Assembly (NCBI RefSeq): GCF_004339745.1
Contig: NZ_SMGP01000002.1
Location: 1,426,001-1,490,000 of the forward strand
DNA: 64,000 nt
DNA from: Paraburkholderia sp. BL9I2N2
GTDB lineage: Bacteria; Pseudomonadota; Gammaproteobacteria; Burkholderiales; Burkholderiaceae
Direction of reading: 5' to 3'
Part shown: positions 17,814-26,707 of the stretch, in pieces
Position numbering within the stretch: the first letter of the stretch is position 1
Layout: each line of letters opens with the position of its first letter
The notes under the pieces: generated by a model
Told to the model about the DNA's origin: nothing
Database searches by the model: none
What the model saw: only the letters and a program-made list of their open reading frames with translations
Program-made: the position numbers and the translations under genes

Positions 17814-19436
17814 TCAGCGCTTGAGCCGGTATCCCGAAGCGTCGAGATCCCAGGTCGTCGCGGTGACACCGGTCTCGCGCAACTTGAACTTCTGGATCTT
17901 GCCGTTCTCCGTCTTCGGCAGGTCTCGCGCGAAGTCGAGATAACGTGGCACGGCGAAATACGGCAGGCGCGGCTCGCAGTAGCGAATCAGGTCGAGCGGT
18001 TCGAGCGTCTCGCCGTCACGCAGCACAATGGTGGCCATCACTTCATCTTCAGCGAGTGCGGACTTCACCGCGAAGACGGCCGCCGTCTCGACTGACCGGT
18101 GACTCAGCAGCACTTGTTCGACCTCAAAAGAGGAAACGTTCTCGCCGCGACGGCGGATCGTGTCCTTCAGGCGGTCGACGAAGCGGTAATAACCATCGGC
18201 GTCGCGCACCACGCGATCGCCCGTATGAAACCAGAGGTTGCGCCAGGCCTCTACCGTCTTCTCGGGCATCCCCAGATAGCCGCTCGCGAATGCGAACGGC
18301 GTGTCGGCACGCAGGATTAGTTCGCCCGCTTCGCCATCCGGAACCGGCTGGTCGTGTTCGTCGACGACACGGGCATCGAAACCCGCCACGAGCTTGCCCA
18401 TGTGGCCGGGACGTTGGGCGTCGATCGCGCCGCTGATCACACAGTTGGTCTCCGTCGAGCCGTAGCCGTCGACCAGCGCAATGCCGCAGCGCGCCGTGAA
18501 TTCCTGCTGGAAATGGCCCGGTACGCCCGGCGCCAGCGCCACGCGCACCCGATGCTCGCGCTCGCTCGCCGTGACCGGTCGGCTGAGCAGAATCGGTACC
18601 ATCGCGCCGAGCACGTAGGTCACGGTGGCGCGCGTTTCGACCAACGCGTCAAAAAAACCGCTCGCCGAAAAACGCCGGTCGGCGACGAGTTCGGCATCGT
18701 GAATCAACGCCTGAAAAAAGCTGTTGAGCGCATTGGTATGAAACAGCGGCAGGCATGTGTAGAGCACGTCGCCCGCCGCGACGCCGAGGTCACGCGCGGT
18801 GTAGTGGCCCCACCAATAGAACTGCGCGTGCGGGCAGATCACGCCTTTCGACAAGCCCGAAGTCCCGGATGTGTAAAGCACCGCGAACGGATCGCCATCG
18901 GTGAGTGCGGCTGGTGTGACCGGCTCGTCTGCCGGCGGCATCGCAGTCGTAATGTACGTAGGCTTCAGCGCATCCGCTGCGGGTTCACCAATGAGCCAGA
19001 TCGTTTCCAGCGGCAGATCCTGGGCGTCGAGTGCGTGAACGACGTCGACGAGATGCGCTTCCGCCACGAGCAGCCGCGCGCCGCAGTTGCGCAGAATATG
19101 TTCCAGTTGCAGCCCGCGCGATGCGGTATTGATCGGCACGACCACCGCGCCGAGCCAGCCACAGCCGAGCACGATCTCCATGAATTCGACGCGGTTCCCG
19201 CACAGCAGCGCGACGCGGTCGCCGCGCCCGACTCCTTGCGCGGCGAGTGCGCCTGCGCGGCGTGCAGCGATTGCAAGAGCGTCGGAAGCCGTCCACGTGG
19301 TCGCACGGTCCGAGAACAGCGGCGCAGTGCCGTTGCGAGCAGCGCGAGCCGCCAGCAGCGCCGGCAATGTGCGATGTGCAGCACGCCCCTGGTCCGGACT
19401 GATACGCGGTTCGACGAGGGTTTCGATAAGTCCCAT
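17814..19436 (-). CDS. AMP-dependent acyl-CoA ligase (CaiC/acyl-CoA synthetase type)
   Basis: A 540-residue ANL-family adenylating enzyme that joins a carboxylic acid to CoA through an acyl-AMP. The P-loop YTSGTSGLSKGV lies near residues 190-200, GYGSTETN is the A5 motif, HTGDRVVRDADGYYRFVDRLKDTIRRRGENVSSFEVE covers A7-A8 in pieces, and the C-terminal KTENGKIQKFKL holds the adenylation Lys. Sequence style is closest to crotonobetaine/carnitine-CoA ligase-like members, but the substrate is unknown. It is the first gene of a seven-gene operon and faces a LysR gene 87 bp away. Confidence 0.92.
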   Translation of the reverse strand: MGLIETLVEPRISPDQGRAAHRTLPALLAARAARNGTAPLFSDRATTWTASDALAIAARRAGALAAQGVGRGDRVALLCGNRVEFMEIVLGCGWLGAVVVPINTASRGLQLEHILRNCGARLLVAEAHLVDVVHALDAQDLPLETIWLIGEPAADALKPTYITTAMPPADEPVTPAALTDGDPFAVLYTSGTSGLSKGVICPHAQFYWWGHYTARDLGVAAGDVLYTCLPLFHTNALNSFFQALIHDAELVADRRFSASGFFDALVETRATVTYVLGAMVPILLSRPVTASEREHRVRVALAPGVPGHFQQEFTARCGIALVDGYGSTETNCVISGAIDAQRPGHMGKLVAGFDARVVDEHDQPVPDGEAGELILRADTPFAFASGYLGMPEKTVEAWRNLWFHTGDRVVRDADGYYRFVDRLKDTIRRRGENVSSFEVEQVLLSHRSVETAAVFAVKSALAEDEVMATIVLRDGETLEPLDLIRYCEPRLPYFAVPRYLDFARDLPKTENGKIQKFKLRETGVTATTWDLDASGYRLKR

Positions 19437-19504
19437 GTGCTCGTGCCTCTCCTATGTATGAGGCCGAGTCTAGGTTCGGCTAGTATATCCGTCAAATTAA
19501 TCAA

Positions 19505-19521
19505 TTATGGGTAGTCCATAA
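19505..19521. promoter_or_regulatory. Palindrome over the LysR ribosome-binding region
   Basis: TTATGG and CCATAA form perfect 6-bp arms around GTAGT and end two bases before the LysR start codon, in an AT-rich stretch. The LysR gene has no clear Shine-Dalgarno sequence, so a bound protein here would block its own transcription or translation and could control the divergent ligase promoter. Confidence 0.4.
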
Positions 19522-19523
19522 AT

Positions 19524-20480
19524 ATGACTGATTTCAATAAGGTCGACCTGAACCTGCTGCGCGTGTTCCAGGTGATCCTCGAGGAACGCAGCCTCACGCG
19601 TGCCGGGCAACAGCTCGGGCTGTCCCAGCCGGCGGTCAGTTATGCCCTTGGGCGCTTGCGTGCATTGTTCGACGATCCCCTGTTCGCACGAACACCGGAG
19701 GGCATGCTGCCGACGCCGAGGGCCGAACAATTGGCCGCACCGCTCAGCCGCGCGATTGCATCGATACGCGAGACGTTGCGTCACGGGGAACGTTTCGATC
19801 CCGCCACAAGCACGCGGGAATTTCGTCTGTCGATGTCCGATATCGGGGAACAGGTATTTCTGCCGCCCATCTGCGAGAAGTTGCAACGCGTGGCGCCGCT
19901 GGTGCGGATAGCGGCTGAGCAGGTGTCATTTGCGGATATCGAAGAGAAGCTGCGTCTGGGGCAGCTGGACTTTGCGATTGGCAATCTATCGGCACTCAAA
20001 CCGGTGACGAAGTCGGCCCTTCTGTTTCACGAGCAGTATGCGTGCATGACTCGCAAGCGGCCCGGGTTGCCTGCGCGTCAATTGTCGCGGCAGAAGTTTC
20101 TGGAGTTGGCGCACGTGGCCGTCGCGTCGAGTGACAGTAGCCACCTGGAGATCGACGAAGCGTTGCGGGCGCGTGGCCTGCATCGGCACATTGCGCTGCG
20201 CGTGCCGCATTTCACAGTCATTCCGCAGATCCTTCAGCGCACTGACTGGATGGTTACGTTGCCGCGCGGCGTCGCACGCGTTTTCAATGAAACGGGTCAG
20301 TTCTCGATTTATCCGCTGCCGGTGGAATTTCCAGCCATCGAGTCCTCCGTGCATTGGCATGCCACTTTCGACAACGACGAGGGCAACCGCTGGCTTCGCG
20401 AACTGGTCGTGGAGACGCTGCGCAGATCAAGTGCTGCGACCAGGGCCGAGCAAGCCGGCGATGGCGGAAGCGGAACTTGA
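19524..20480 (+). CDS. LysR-type regulator of the acyl-CoA catabolic operon
   Basis: A 318-residue LysR-type regulator of the NodD/LeuO-like subgroup, shown by its opening DLNLLRVFQVILEERSLTRAGQQLGLSQPAVSYALGRLR in pieces and the following LFARTPEGMLPTPRAEQL linker. The effector domain ends with the typical VHWHATFDNDEGNRWLRE segment. It is divergent from the acyl-CoA ligase operon and is its most likely activator. The ATG used is preceded by a palindrome rather than by a good ribosome site, so its translation may be weak. Inducer unknown, probably the operon's acid or its CoA ester. Confidence 0.92.
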   Translation: MTDFNKVDLNLLRVFQVILEERSLTRAGQQLGLSQPAVSYALGRLRALFDDPLFARTPEGMLPTPRAEQLAAPLSRAIASIRETLRHGERFDPATSTREFRLSMSDIGEQVFLPPICEKLQRVAPLVRIAAEQVSFADIEEKLRLGQLDFAIGNLSALKPVTKSALLFHEQYACMTRKRPGLPARQLSRQKFLELAHVAVASSDSSHLEIDEALRARGLHRHIALRVPHFTVIPQILQRTDWMVTLPRGVARVFNETGQFSIYPLPVEFPAIESSVHWHATFDNDEGNRWLRELVVETLRRSSAATRAEQAGDGGSGT

Positions 20481-20518
20481 GGATTACTCGGCCGATTGCG
20501 CTGGAATGAACGAAGTGG

Positions 20519-21064
20519 CTATTGCTGCGGTGTTGCTTCCAGAAGGCTCTTCAGTCGCGAAACCGCCGTATCGGATTCCGATTGAATCCGCCCGCGCAGC
20601 ACAGACCAGTTGAATATCGCGAACCATATCGACGGCGCGCGATAAGTGAATTCACGTTCGAAGCGTGTCCCGCTCGTAGTCGACATCAGCGAGTAAGTGA
20701 CCGTACCAGCCGGTCTGCCATCAATCGTTCCTTCTATCGTCCACCTGACCGGAGGCTCCCGTGCAGCGACTGTCCACACAACGTGGCCGCGCCTGCCGGC
20801 TACACGGAATTCCTCTGTCACCTGCTCGCCCAGATCGAGTGGATGATCCACCGAGCCGCTGACCGCGAGCGATGACGGATGCCAGGCGGGCCAGTGAGCC
20901 GGGGTCGTGACATAGTCGAATACGACTGTGGGAGGGCGTTGAATCGACGCAACCGTCACGATGTGCGTGTCGAGCCCGATCCGCTGCGGCAATGGGATAA
21001 GGAGCAACGCGATGGTGACGAGCACGGCCAATATTGCGGTGACGAACCGTGTACGGTTTTTCAT
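20519..21064 (-). CDS. Membrane-anchored SRPBCC (START-like) protein
   Basis: A 181-residue protein with one N-terminal membrane anchor (residues about 7-25, FVTAILAVLVTIALLLIPL) followed by a SRPBCC/polyketide-cyclase-like domain. The domain opening VASIQRPPTVVFDYVTTPAHWPAWHPSS in parts, with the WPAWHP motif, and the late TRFEREFTYRAPS are typical. These domains bind hydrophobic ligands in a deep pocket; this one faces the periplasm. It is convergent with the LysR gene 38 bp away and has no operon partner, so no specific role can be given. Confidence 0.82.
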   Translation of the reverse strand: MKNRTRFVTAILAVLVTIALLLIPLPQRIGLDTHIVTVASIQRPPTVVFDYVTTPAHWPAWHPSSLAVSGSVDHPLDLGEQVTEEFRVAGRRGHVVWTVAAREPPVRWTIEGTIDGRPAGTVTYSLMSTTSGTRFEREFTYRAPSIWFAIFNWSVLRGRIQSESDTAVSRLKSLLEATPQQ

Positions 21065-21396
21065 ACGCTTTGTACTCCACGCGCTCCAGGCGAAGTTATT
21101 TTACTGCGGAGTCGTGGGTCAAGCGGATCGGATGCGAGCGCTGTCGTCTTGCGTCAATAAGTGACGTGCGGTCCGGCCATGCGGCGATCGAACGGCAGGA
21201 ACTTCCCGCTCACCGTCTCGTGCATTCGGCGCAAGTCGGCGGCCGGCATGTCACCACCACCTCTATGGAAGCTTCAGATTCATTACAGGTATAGCGTCCA
21301 CGTAATGTAGACCATAAATAAGTTTTACTTTCCGATTTTCCGTCGCGCCGCCATTGTGTGAGCCGGACAGCCAGTCCTGCCTATTTCTTCAGATAG
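21065..21396. other. Intergenic region, 332 bp, with one 31-codon minus-strand reading frame
   Basis: No recognisable gene. A short minus-strand frame at 21154-21249 (MPAADLRRMHETVSGKF opening) has purine-rich GGTGGTGGTGAC before its ATG and could encode a peptide, but nothing else supports it. The right end is AT-rich and leads into the CTTAAG palindrome. Confidence 0.5.
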
Positions 21397-21424
21397 CCAT
21401 TTCTTAAGATTCCTTAAGAAATGG
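21397..21424. promoter_or_regulatory. CTTAAG palindrome upstream of the lipoprotein gene
   Basis: A perfect inverted repeat: 12-bp arms CCATTTCTTAAG and CTTAAGAAATGG around ATTC. It holds two CTTAAG hexamers with a 10-bp repeat, 98 bp before the lipoprotein start. A second CTTAAG pair precedes the next gene. Direct TTAAG repeats about one helical turn apart resemble sites of OmpR-family regulators of the PmrA/QseB kind. Confidence 0.6.
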
Positions 21425-21522
21425 TTTGTTGCTCGTCGTCACTCGGGAGCGGGAGAAATTTTAGCACTCGGGCCGATCCCTGGACTGACGGTCAAACCAA
21501 TAAACGGAAAGGAGATGACTTG

Positions 21523-22644
21523 ATGGAGAATCGCCTGATAGCCTTGATGTTGCTCGCTGCGGCTGCAGTGGCCGGCTGCGGAGGTGGAGACAATGTCAGC
21601 GCACCGACACCGCCAAAGCTACTGACGAACATCGCCGTGCCCAATGCTTCGAGCCCACCATTCAGTTTCGATATCGGCTACGTCGAGGCCGGCAAGTACT
21701 TTCTTACCGACCGCAACAACAAAGCAGTCGATGTCGTGGACACCCAATCGAACACGTTGATCGCACAGATCCCTGGACCATTCATCGGTGCCGGCGCCAC
21801 AACCAATGAGTCCGGTCCCGACGGAATTGTCGGGATCACCGGCACGAACACGATCTATGTCGGCGACGTCGACTCAGTCAAGGTGATCGATACGGCTGCG
21901 CAAAAGACCGTCAACACAATCGCCATCAGCAATTCCGGATCGCGCGTCGATGAGGGTTGCTACGATCCTGACGATCATCTCGTGATGTACGCGAGCCCCG
22001 GAGACTCGCCGCCGTTCGTGACATTCATTTCCACGCTGACACAAAAGGCGGTGGTAAAGCTTCCTTTCAACGGCTCGTCGGGGCTCGAAGCATGCACCTA
22101 TGATCCTGTCTCGAAGAGCTTTTTGATCAACAATGACGGGACTTCTGCCAATCCCGACGGCGAGCTCGATGTCATCACCGCCAGTTCCGCAGTGACGGGC
22201 AGCCCCTCTGTCAGCAAGTCGTTCCCACTAGGGAAATGCGCACCGGCGGGAATCGTGCTTGGCCCGAATAACGACGTGCTCATTGGCTGCGATCCGCCGG
22301 CTGGCGACCCGCTCATCACGCTGATCCTCGATCGTGCGAGTGGCGCAATTCAAGCCAGCTTGCCATTTGGCGGGGTGGACCAGGTCAATTACGATCCGGC
22401 TTCCAACCGCTATTTCCTGCCGGCCCGGCACTACGTCACGAACGGCACCGCTGCAGCGTCAGGTTTTAGCCCGCAGTTGGGCGTGATCGATGGCGCATCA
22501 CGGCAGTTGCTCTTCAAGATTCCAGTGGGCACGGGGGCGCATTCTGTCGCCATCGACAGCATGCGCGGGCAAGTGTATGTGCCATTTCAGCCCGGCGCGG
22601 CAGGATTTCCTAACGGCGGCATCTCGGTGTTCTCGACCCTCTAG
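21523..22644 (+). CDS. Lipoprotein with YVTN/NHL-like beta-propeller
   Basis: A 373-residue lipoprotein. The signal sequence MENRLIALMLLAAAAVAGC ends in a lipobox (AVAGC), giving lipidated C19 followed by GGG. The body consists of repeats such as YFLTDRNNKAVDVVDT, TIYVGDVDSVKVIDT and HSVAIDSMRGQVYVPF, typical of seven-bladed YVTN/NHL-style beta-propellers used for binding on the cell surface or in the periplasm. The ATG is chosen because AAAGGAG lies eight bases upstream; an earlier in-frame ATG would cost the signal peptide. It precedes the exported phosphodiesterase gene and shares CTTAAG-type control with it. Function beyond binding is unknown. Confidence 0.85.
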   Translation: MENRLIALMLLAAAAVAGCGGGDNVSAPTPPKLLTNIAVPNASSPPFSFDIGYVEAGKYFLTDRNNKAVDVVDTQSNTLIAQIPGPFIGAGATTNESGPDGIVGITGTNTIYVGDVDSVKVIDTAAQKTVNTIAISNSGSRVDEGCYDPDDHLVMYASPGDSPPFVTFISTLTQKAVVKLPFNGSSGLEACTYDPVSKSFLINNDGTSANPDGELDVITASSAVTGSPSVSKSFPLGKCAPAGIVLGPNNDVLIGCDPPAGDPLITLILDRASGAIQASLPFGGVDQVNYDPASNRYFLPARHYVTNGTAAASGFSPQLGVIDGASRQLLFKIPVGTGAHSVAIDSMRGQVYVPFQPGAAGFPNGGISVFSTL

Positions 22645-22821
22645 TTCTCCGATGTGGGTCATTGTCTAGCGGGCCGGATTGGATGACGATTACCGCAGAC
22701 TCGGTTTCAACACGAGTGAATAGGCGCTCCCACCAACGCTCCACGATCCGGTGGGTTACGGGTCTGGTGCGCCGGTGGTGGCCGTCTTTCATCGTAGCTC
22801 AACATTTCACTAGACCATCTA

Positions 22822-22844
22822 TTCCTTAAGGAAACCTTAAGGAA
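22822..22844. promoter_or_regulatory. CTTAAG-N5-CTTAAG palindrome upstream of the phosphodiesterase gene
   Basis: Arms TTCCTTAAGG and CCTTAAGGAA around AAA. Read as direct repeats it is CTTAAG-GAAAC-CTTAAG, an exact fit to the PmrA/BasR box form YTTAAK-N5-YTTAAK known from enterobacteria. It lies 149 bp before the phosphodiesterase start, leaving room for a promoter and leader. The GC-rich context makes a chance occurrence of two such sites before adjacent genes unlikely. Confidence 0.6.
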
Positions 22845-22993
22845 GACGCTTATGGCGCAGTTTGTTTTGCCCATCGCACAAGTCGCTCATGAGTTATGAA
22901 ATCGAAAGCGTCGATTCATCCGGACGACTCAATTCCACTGCACATTCTTTCCCGCATTACCAAATATTTCGTGGCAACCTAAAAGGACGGGAA

Positions 22994-24661
22994 ATGAAGA
23001 CGATCAGGATTGGGACGCGTACGCAAATCGCCGTTGGCGTGGGAGTTGTCTTGCTTGCCGGACTGTATTCCGCAGGCGCGACGGCGGGAGATGAACACGA
23101 TCGTGGGCATGAGTCGGTGAAGCATGTGCTGCTGATTAGCTTCGATGGTTTGCATGAGCAGGACGTCGCACGCTGCGTCGGATCGAATGCGTGCCCGAAC
23201 CTTGCGTTGCTGGCCAAGTCGGGGACGACCTACACCAACGCGCACACGCCTGGCCTTTCGGATTCGTTCCCGGGCCTCGCGGCGCTCGTCACCGGGGGCT
23301 CGCCCAAATCCGCGGGCCTGTTCTACGACGTATCCTATGACCGCACGCTCTATGCGCCGTCCGATACCAGTTGTACAGGCAAGCAAGGCTGGAATGTCGT
23401 ATTCGACGAGACTACTGGCATCGACGGCGAGAACGGCGGCGCACTGACGCACCTCGACGGCGGTGGCGCGTTCAATCCGCAGGCCATCCCGCATGCTTTG
23501 CTCAATGGTGTCTGTACGCCCGTCTATCCGCACAATTATGTGAAGACCAATACGATCTTCGAAGTGGTCAAACACAACGTGAAGGGCGCTCGCACTGCCT
23601 GGGCAGACAAACATGCTTGGGGCTACGACTGGCTCAATGGCCCGTCTGGCAAAGGCGTCGACGATCTTTCGCGCACCGAGATCAATTCGATTGATCCGGC
23701 CACCAACACGAACTACACGGACGTCTACACGCACACGGAACAGTTCGACAATTTCCACGTGCAGTCGCTGATCAATGAAATTGACGGCAAGGATTCGACA
23801 GGCCAATCCAGTGCCGACGTACCCACGGTGTTTGGGACCAACTTCCAGACTTTGAGCGTCGCCCAGAAGGCAACGGTCGCGACTGGCGGCGGCTATCTGG
23901 ATGCGAGTTTCACGCCGGGTCCGCAGGTCACCAACGCGATTGCTTATCTGGACAACGCGTTGGGTCGCATCGTATCCGAACTGAAGCAGCGCAACCTCTA
24001 TTCGTCGACGGCAATCATCGTCACGGCGAAGCACGGGCAGTCCCCGAGCGACCATTCGAAGCTCGTGAAGAACGGCGATACGCTCTCGAAACTGCTTGAA
24101 GCAAACAACTATCTGGACCCGAACGGCAACTTCGGGCAGAACAGTACGAAGAGCGGCAACCTCAATGACGGAACGGGGCTCGTGGGTACGGGTTTCGTGC
24201 AGACCGATGACGTCGGTCTGATCTGGTTGCGCGATCAAAGCCAACTGCCTGTTGTCGTGAAGACCTTGAAAGACAACCTGAGCTGCAACGCACCCGGCAT
24301 TTGTGCGGACGGCCCGCAGGCGTACGTTTTGTATGGCCCGCAACTGGCAGGCCGGTTCGGCGATCCGGCACGCGGACGCACACCTGACATCATCGTCCAG
24401 CCGAATCCGGGGGTCATCTATACATCGAGTACGGCCAAGGACGAAGAGCACGGCGGCAACGCTCCCGACGACAGCCATCTCGGTCTCGTGATCTACGTGC
24501 CTCACGGCCATCACGCTGGACGGACGAACGACGAGCGTGTGCTGACCACGCAGGTTGCGCCGACGATCCTGCGTCTGCTCGATCTGGAGCCTGACCTGCT
24601 GCACTCGGTCACTATTGAAGGAACGCGTGCGCTGCCGGAGTTCGATCGCGAGCGCTTTTAG
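22994..24661 (+). CDS. Exported phosphodiesterase/alkaline-phosphatase-superfamily enzyme
   Basis: A 555-residue exported hydrolase of the type I phosphodiesterase/nucleotide pyrophosphatase family. After a signal peptide (about residues 1-31, cut near ATAG) come the first metal Asp, D51 in LLISFDG, and the nucleophile region PGLSDSFPGLAALVTGG, where S91 stands where many members have Thr. Later metal ligands fit TAKHGQSPSDH and EEHGGNAPDDSHLG. It should cleave phosphomono- or diesters in the periplasm with two metal ions. The ATG is supported by AAGGA six bases upstream. With the preceding lipoprotein it forms a co-regulated exported pair, perhaps for phosphorus or phospholipid scavenging (inference). 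Confidence 0.87.
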   Translation: MKTIRIGTRTQIAVGVGVVLLAGLYSAGATAGDEHDRGHESVKHVLLISFDGLHEQDVARCVGSNACPNLALLAKSGTTYTNAHTPGLSDSFPGLAALVTGGSPKSAGLFYDVSYDRTLYAPSDTSCTGKQGWNVVFDETTGIDGENGGALTHLDGGGAFNPQAIPHALLNGVCTPVYPHNYVKTNTIFEVVKHNVKGARTAWADKHAWGYDWLNGPSGKGVDDLSRTEINSIDPATNTNYTDVYTHTEQFDNFHVQSLINEIDGKDSTGQSSADVPTVFGTNFQTLSVAQKATVATGGGYLDASFTPGPQVTNAIAYLDNALGRIVSELKQRNLYSSTAIIVTAKHGQSPSDHSKLVKNGDTLSKLLEANNYLDPNGNFGQNSTKSGNLNDGTGLVGTGFVQTDDVGLIWLRDQSQLPVVVKTLKDNLSCNAPGICADGPQAYVLYGPQLAGRFGDPARGRTPDIIVQPNPGVIYTSSTAKDEEHGGNAPDDSHLGLVIYVPHGHHAGRTNDERVLTTQVAPTILRLLDLEPDLLHSVTIEGTRALPEFDRERF

Positions 24662-24753
24662 GCGAACAGCTGTGCTGTGCCGCTAGTGGATCGCGGCACT
24701 TGGGCGATGCGATTCTTTGGAACGTACAGCGGTCCCGTATCGTGTCGTCGGTA

Positions 24754-24796
24754 AATTGTGGCCGGCCTGGAGACCTCCCTGGCCGGCCGTTCAATT
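24754..24796. terminator. Hairpin between convergent genes, probable bidirectional terminator
   Basis: GGCCGGCC occurs twice (24760-24767 and 24781-24788) and is self-complementary, flanked by AATTG and CAATT that extend the stem. It lies between the convergent phosphodiesterase and small-secreted-protein genes. There is no long U tract, so efficiency is uncertain. Confidence 0.5.
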
Positions 24797-24893
24797 GGGC
24801 GGGCAACAATGACCAGGACGAAGCGCCGATCGGCGTAGAAGCAACGGTTCAGTCGCGGAGTACCAGCGAACTGGCGCTCCGCGAACAAGTTGA

Positions 24894-25175
24894 TCAACCA
24901 CCGCGATACATCGGGTTGATGCTATCACCCGGGGCACGCCGACCGGATTGCGACTTGCCCGATTCGCTACCGCCGACGCCACCGTGGCTCCCGTCAACCA
25001 CGCTGCCATGGCCTTCTGCCGTCGCCTTCGTGTGAGCGGTTTGACTGCGGTGCGATACTGACGCGCCGACATCGCTTCGATAGGAGGAAGTCTGATCGTC
25101 ACCGCCCGCGAAGGCGGGTGCAACCAGCAATGCGGAGCTCGCGACTAACAGAGCGGCGATAGGTCTCGTTTTCAT
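24894..25175 (-). CDS. Small secreted hypothetical protein
   Basis: A 93-residue exported protein of unknown function. The signal peptide (MKTRPIAALLVASSALLVAPAFA) is cut before GGDDQTSS; the mature ~70 residues are hydrophilic, rich in Ser, Gly, His and Gln, without Cys or clear domain, and probably disordered. GGAG lies six bases from the ATG. It is convergent with the phosphodiesterase gene and has its own upstream region. Small Ser/Gly-rich exported proteins of this kind are common in Burkholderiales; I do not recognise a named family. Confidence 0.7.
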   Translation of the reverse strand: MKTRPIAALLVASSALLVAPAFAGGDDQTSSYRSDVGASVSHRSQTAHTKATAEGHGSVVDGSHGGVGGSESGKSQSGRRAPGDSINPMYRGG

Positions 25176-25803
25176 GACGACTCCAATGAGCTTGTTGAAC
25201 CGTCGAACGCACCCGGATCAGGTCCATAGCGGCGCGCTATGGTCAACACGGATGGGTCGACGTGGCGGACTTTGCCGCGCGCCAACAAAGTGGCTCAAAC
25301 GAACAACAGGTTCTCGGAATCTGCGCTATCCATGTTGATGCCGTGGCGGTAGCACCAAACTGTCCGTCGTTGTGCCCACCGCTATAAATGCATGGGTTGT
25401 GCCAAGCGTGATTCGCTCATCTTCCGAGCGTCCCTAACTGCCTGAAAACAAACAATGTTGACCTCGACCACTCGGGCGTTTACAGCTGAATCGAGCGGCG
25501 ACGACGTCTGGCTATAGACAACGTTTTTCGAGCGTCTGTGTGCGGTCACCCAACACAAAGTCCATGCACTCAAGCGACGATCTCGACGGGTGACTCTGGA
25601 CGAACCAAGCGGAGATCGCGTAGGAGGTCCGCTCAGGTGAGGGTTAACATTGATTCAAGCCGACGCCGCTTCGCGGCACTGCTCAATTCAGCGTTCGGCT
25701 TGGCGCGGCCAGCGCGTGTTGACCGCTGGGCGGGTTGTCGATCCACATGCGATTCGTTCGTCGTATCTACGGACCGAGCGGGTCCGTCGACTTGGAGGAC
25801 ATT
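25176..25803. other. Intergenic region, 628 bp, no supported gene
   Basis: The long gap holds promoters for the divergent small-secreted-protein and RibD-like genes. No frame in it has both a ribosome site and a recognisable protein. No RNA gene, repeat or mobile element could be recognised. Confidence 0.5.
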
Positions 25804-26430
25804 ATGCGCAAGCTCACTGTTTCCGCTTTCATCAGTCTGGATGGTGTAATTCAAGCCCCTGGCGGGCCTGCAGAAGACCCCAGCGGCGATTTCCGCCTTG
25901 GTGGCTGGATCGTTCCTTATGCTGACGAAGCCATCGGCCAAAACTTGCAAGACCTGCTCTCGCAGCCGTTCGAGTTGCTGTTGGGGCGTTGCACCTACGA
26001 CATATTTGCGGCGTACTGGCCGCGCGTGCCGGCCGATTCAAGCAGCCGCACCATCGCTGATCCGTTCAACCGCGTACCTAAGCACGTGGCCACACATCGA
26101 TCCGGCACCCTTGACTGGCAGAACAGTCATGCGCTGGAGGGCGACCTTGCCGACGCGATACGCGCGCTTAAACTTCAGGACGGCGCCAATCTATTGACGT
26201 TTGGCAGCGGCGACATGGTGCGCCAACTGCTCGTAGCCGGCTTGGTGGACGAGCTTTGGCTTGTGATTTACCCCATCATACTTGGGCGCGGCAAGCGCTT
26301 GTTCGGCGACGACGCACTAGCGTCTGCCTTCACTCTGGCGCACTCGGCCAGCACGCCCGGCGGCGCGCTGATTACCCGCTACGTGCGCGACGGCGAGGTG
26401 CGCACAGGAACGTTCGAAGAAGTCAATTGA
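25804..26430 (+). CDS. Dihydrofolate-reductase-like (RibD C-terminal domain) protein
   Basis: A 208-residue RibD-C/dihydrofolate-reductase-fold protein, likely a cytoplasmic NADPH-dependent reductase. The opening MRKLTVSAFISLDGVIQAPGG, the LLLGRCTYDIFAAYWP segment (about residues 58-73) and the late GADLVDELWL/YPIILGRGKRLFG type motif are family hallmarks. The ATG follows GGAGG; the substrate is not folate-specific in most such proteins and is unknown here. A probable terminator follows the stop, so it is likely monocistronic. Confidence 0.88.
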   Translation: MRKLTVSAFISLDGVIQAPGGPAEDPSGDFRLGGWIVPYADEAIGQNLQDLLSQPFELLLGRCTYDIFAAYWPRVPADSSSRTIADPFNRVPKHVATHRSGTLDWQNSHALEGDLADAIRALKLQDGANLLTFGSGDMVRQLLVAGLVDELWLVIYPIILGRGKRLFGDDALASAFTLAHSASTPGGALITRYVRDGEVRTGTFEEVN

Positions 26431-26503
26431 CACTCCCTGCAGTAAGAACATGCAATCTTGCACACTCTCCGGCTGCACGAATTGCAGCCTGACAAATCCC
26501 TCA

Positions 26504-26534
26504 AGCCGAACCCGTTTCACGGGTCGGCTTTATT
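26504..26534 (+). terminator. Rho-independent terminator after the RibD-like gene
   Basis: AGCCGAACCCGT and ACGGGTCGGCT pair around TTC with one bulged base, followed by TTTATT. It lies 74 bases after the stop codon on the plus strand and before the next gene. Confidence 0.7.
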
Positions 26535-26707
26535 CGGGCGTTCGCGCCTTGATGCCCGCTTCTGAGCCGGGCATTGACGCGCATGAGTGTGATCCGGGTC
26601 TCGAAAGGCGCAAACTCTGGTGAGGTGCGCAGCTTTGCGCAGATGATAGGCCGCCGCGCTTGCAACCAACTGTATCTGTATGTGCGGGCGGTCCAACGGA
26701 GAAAGTC

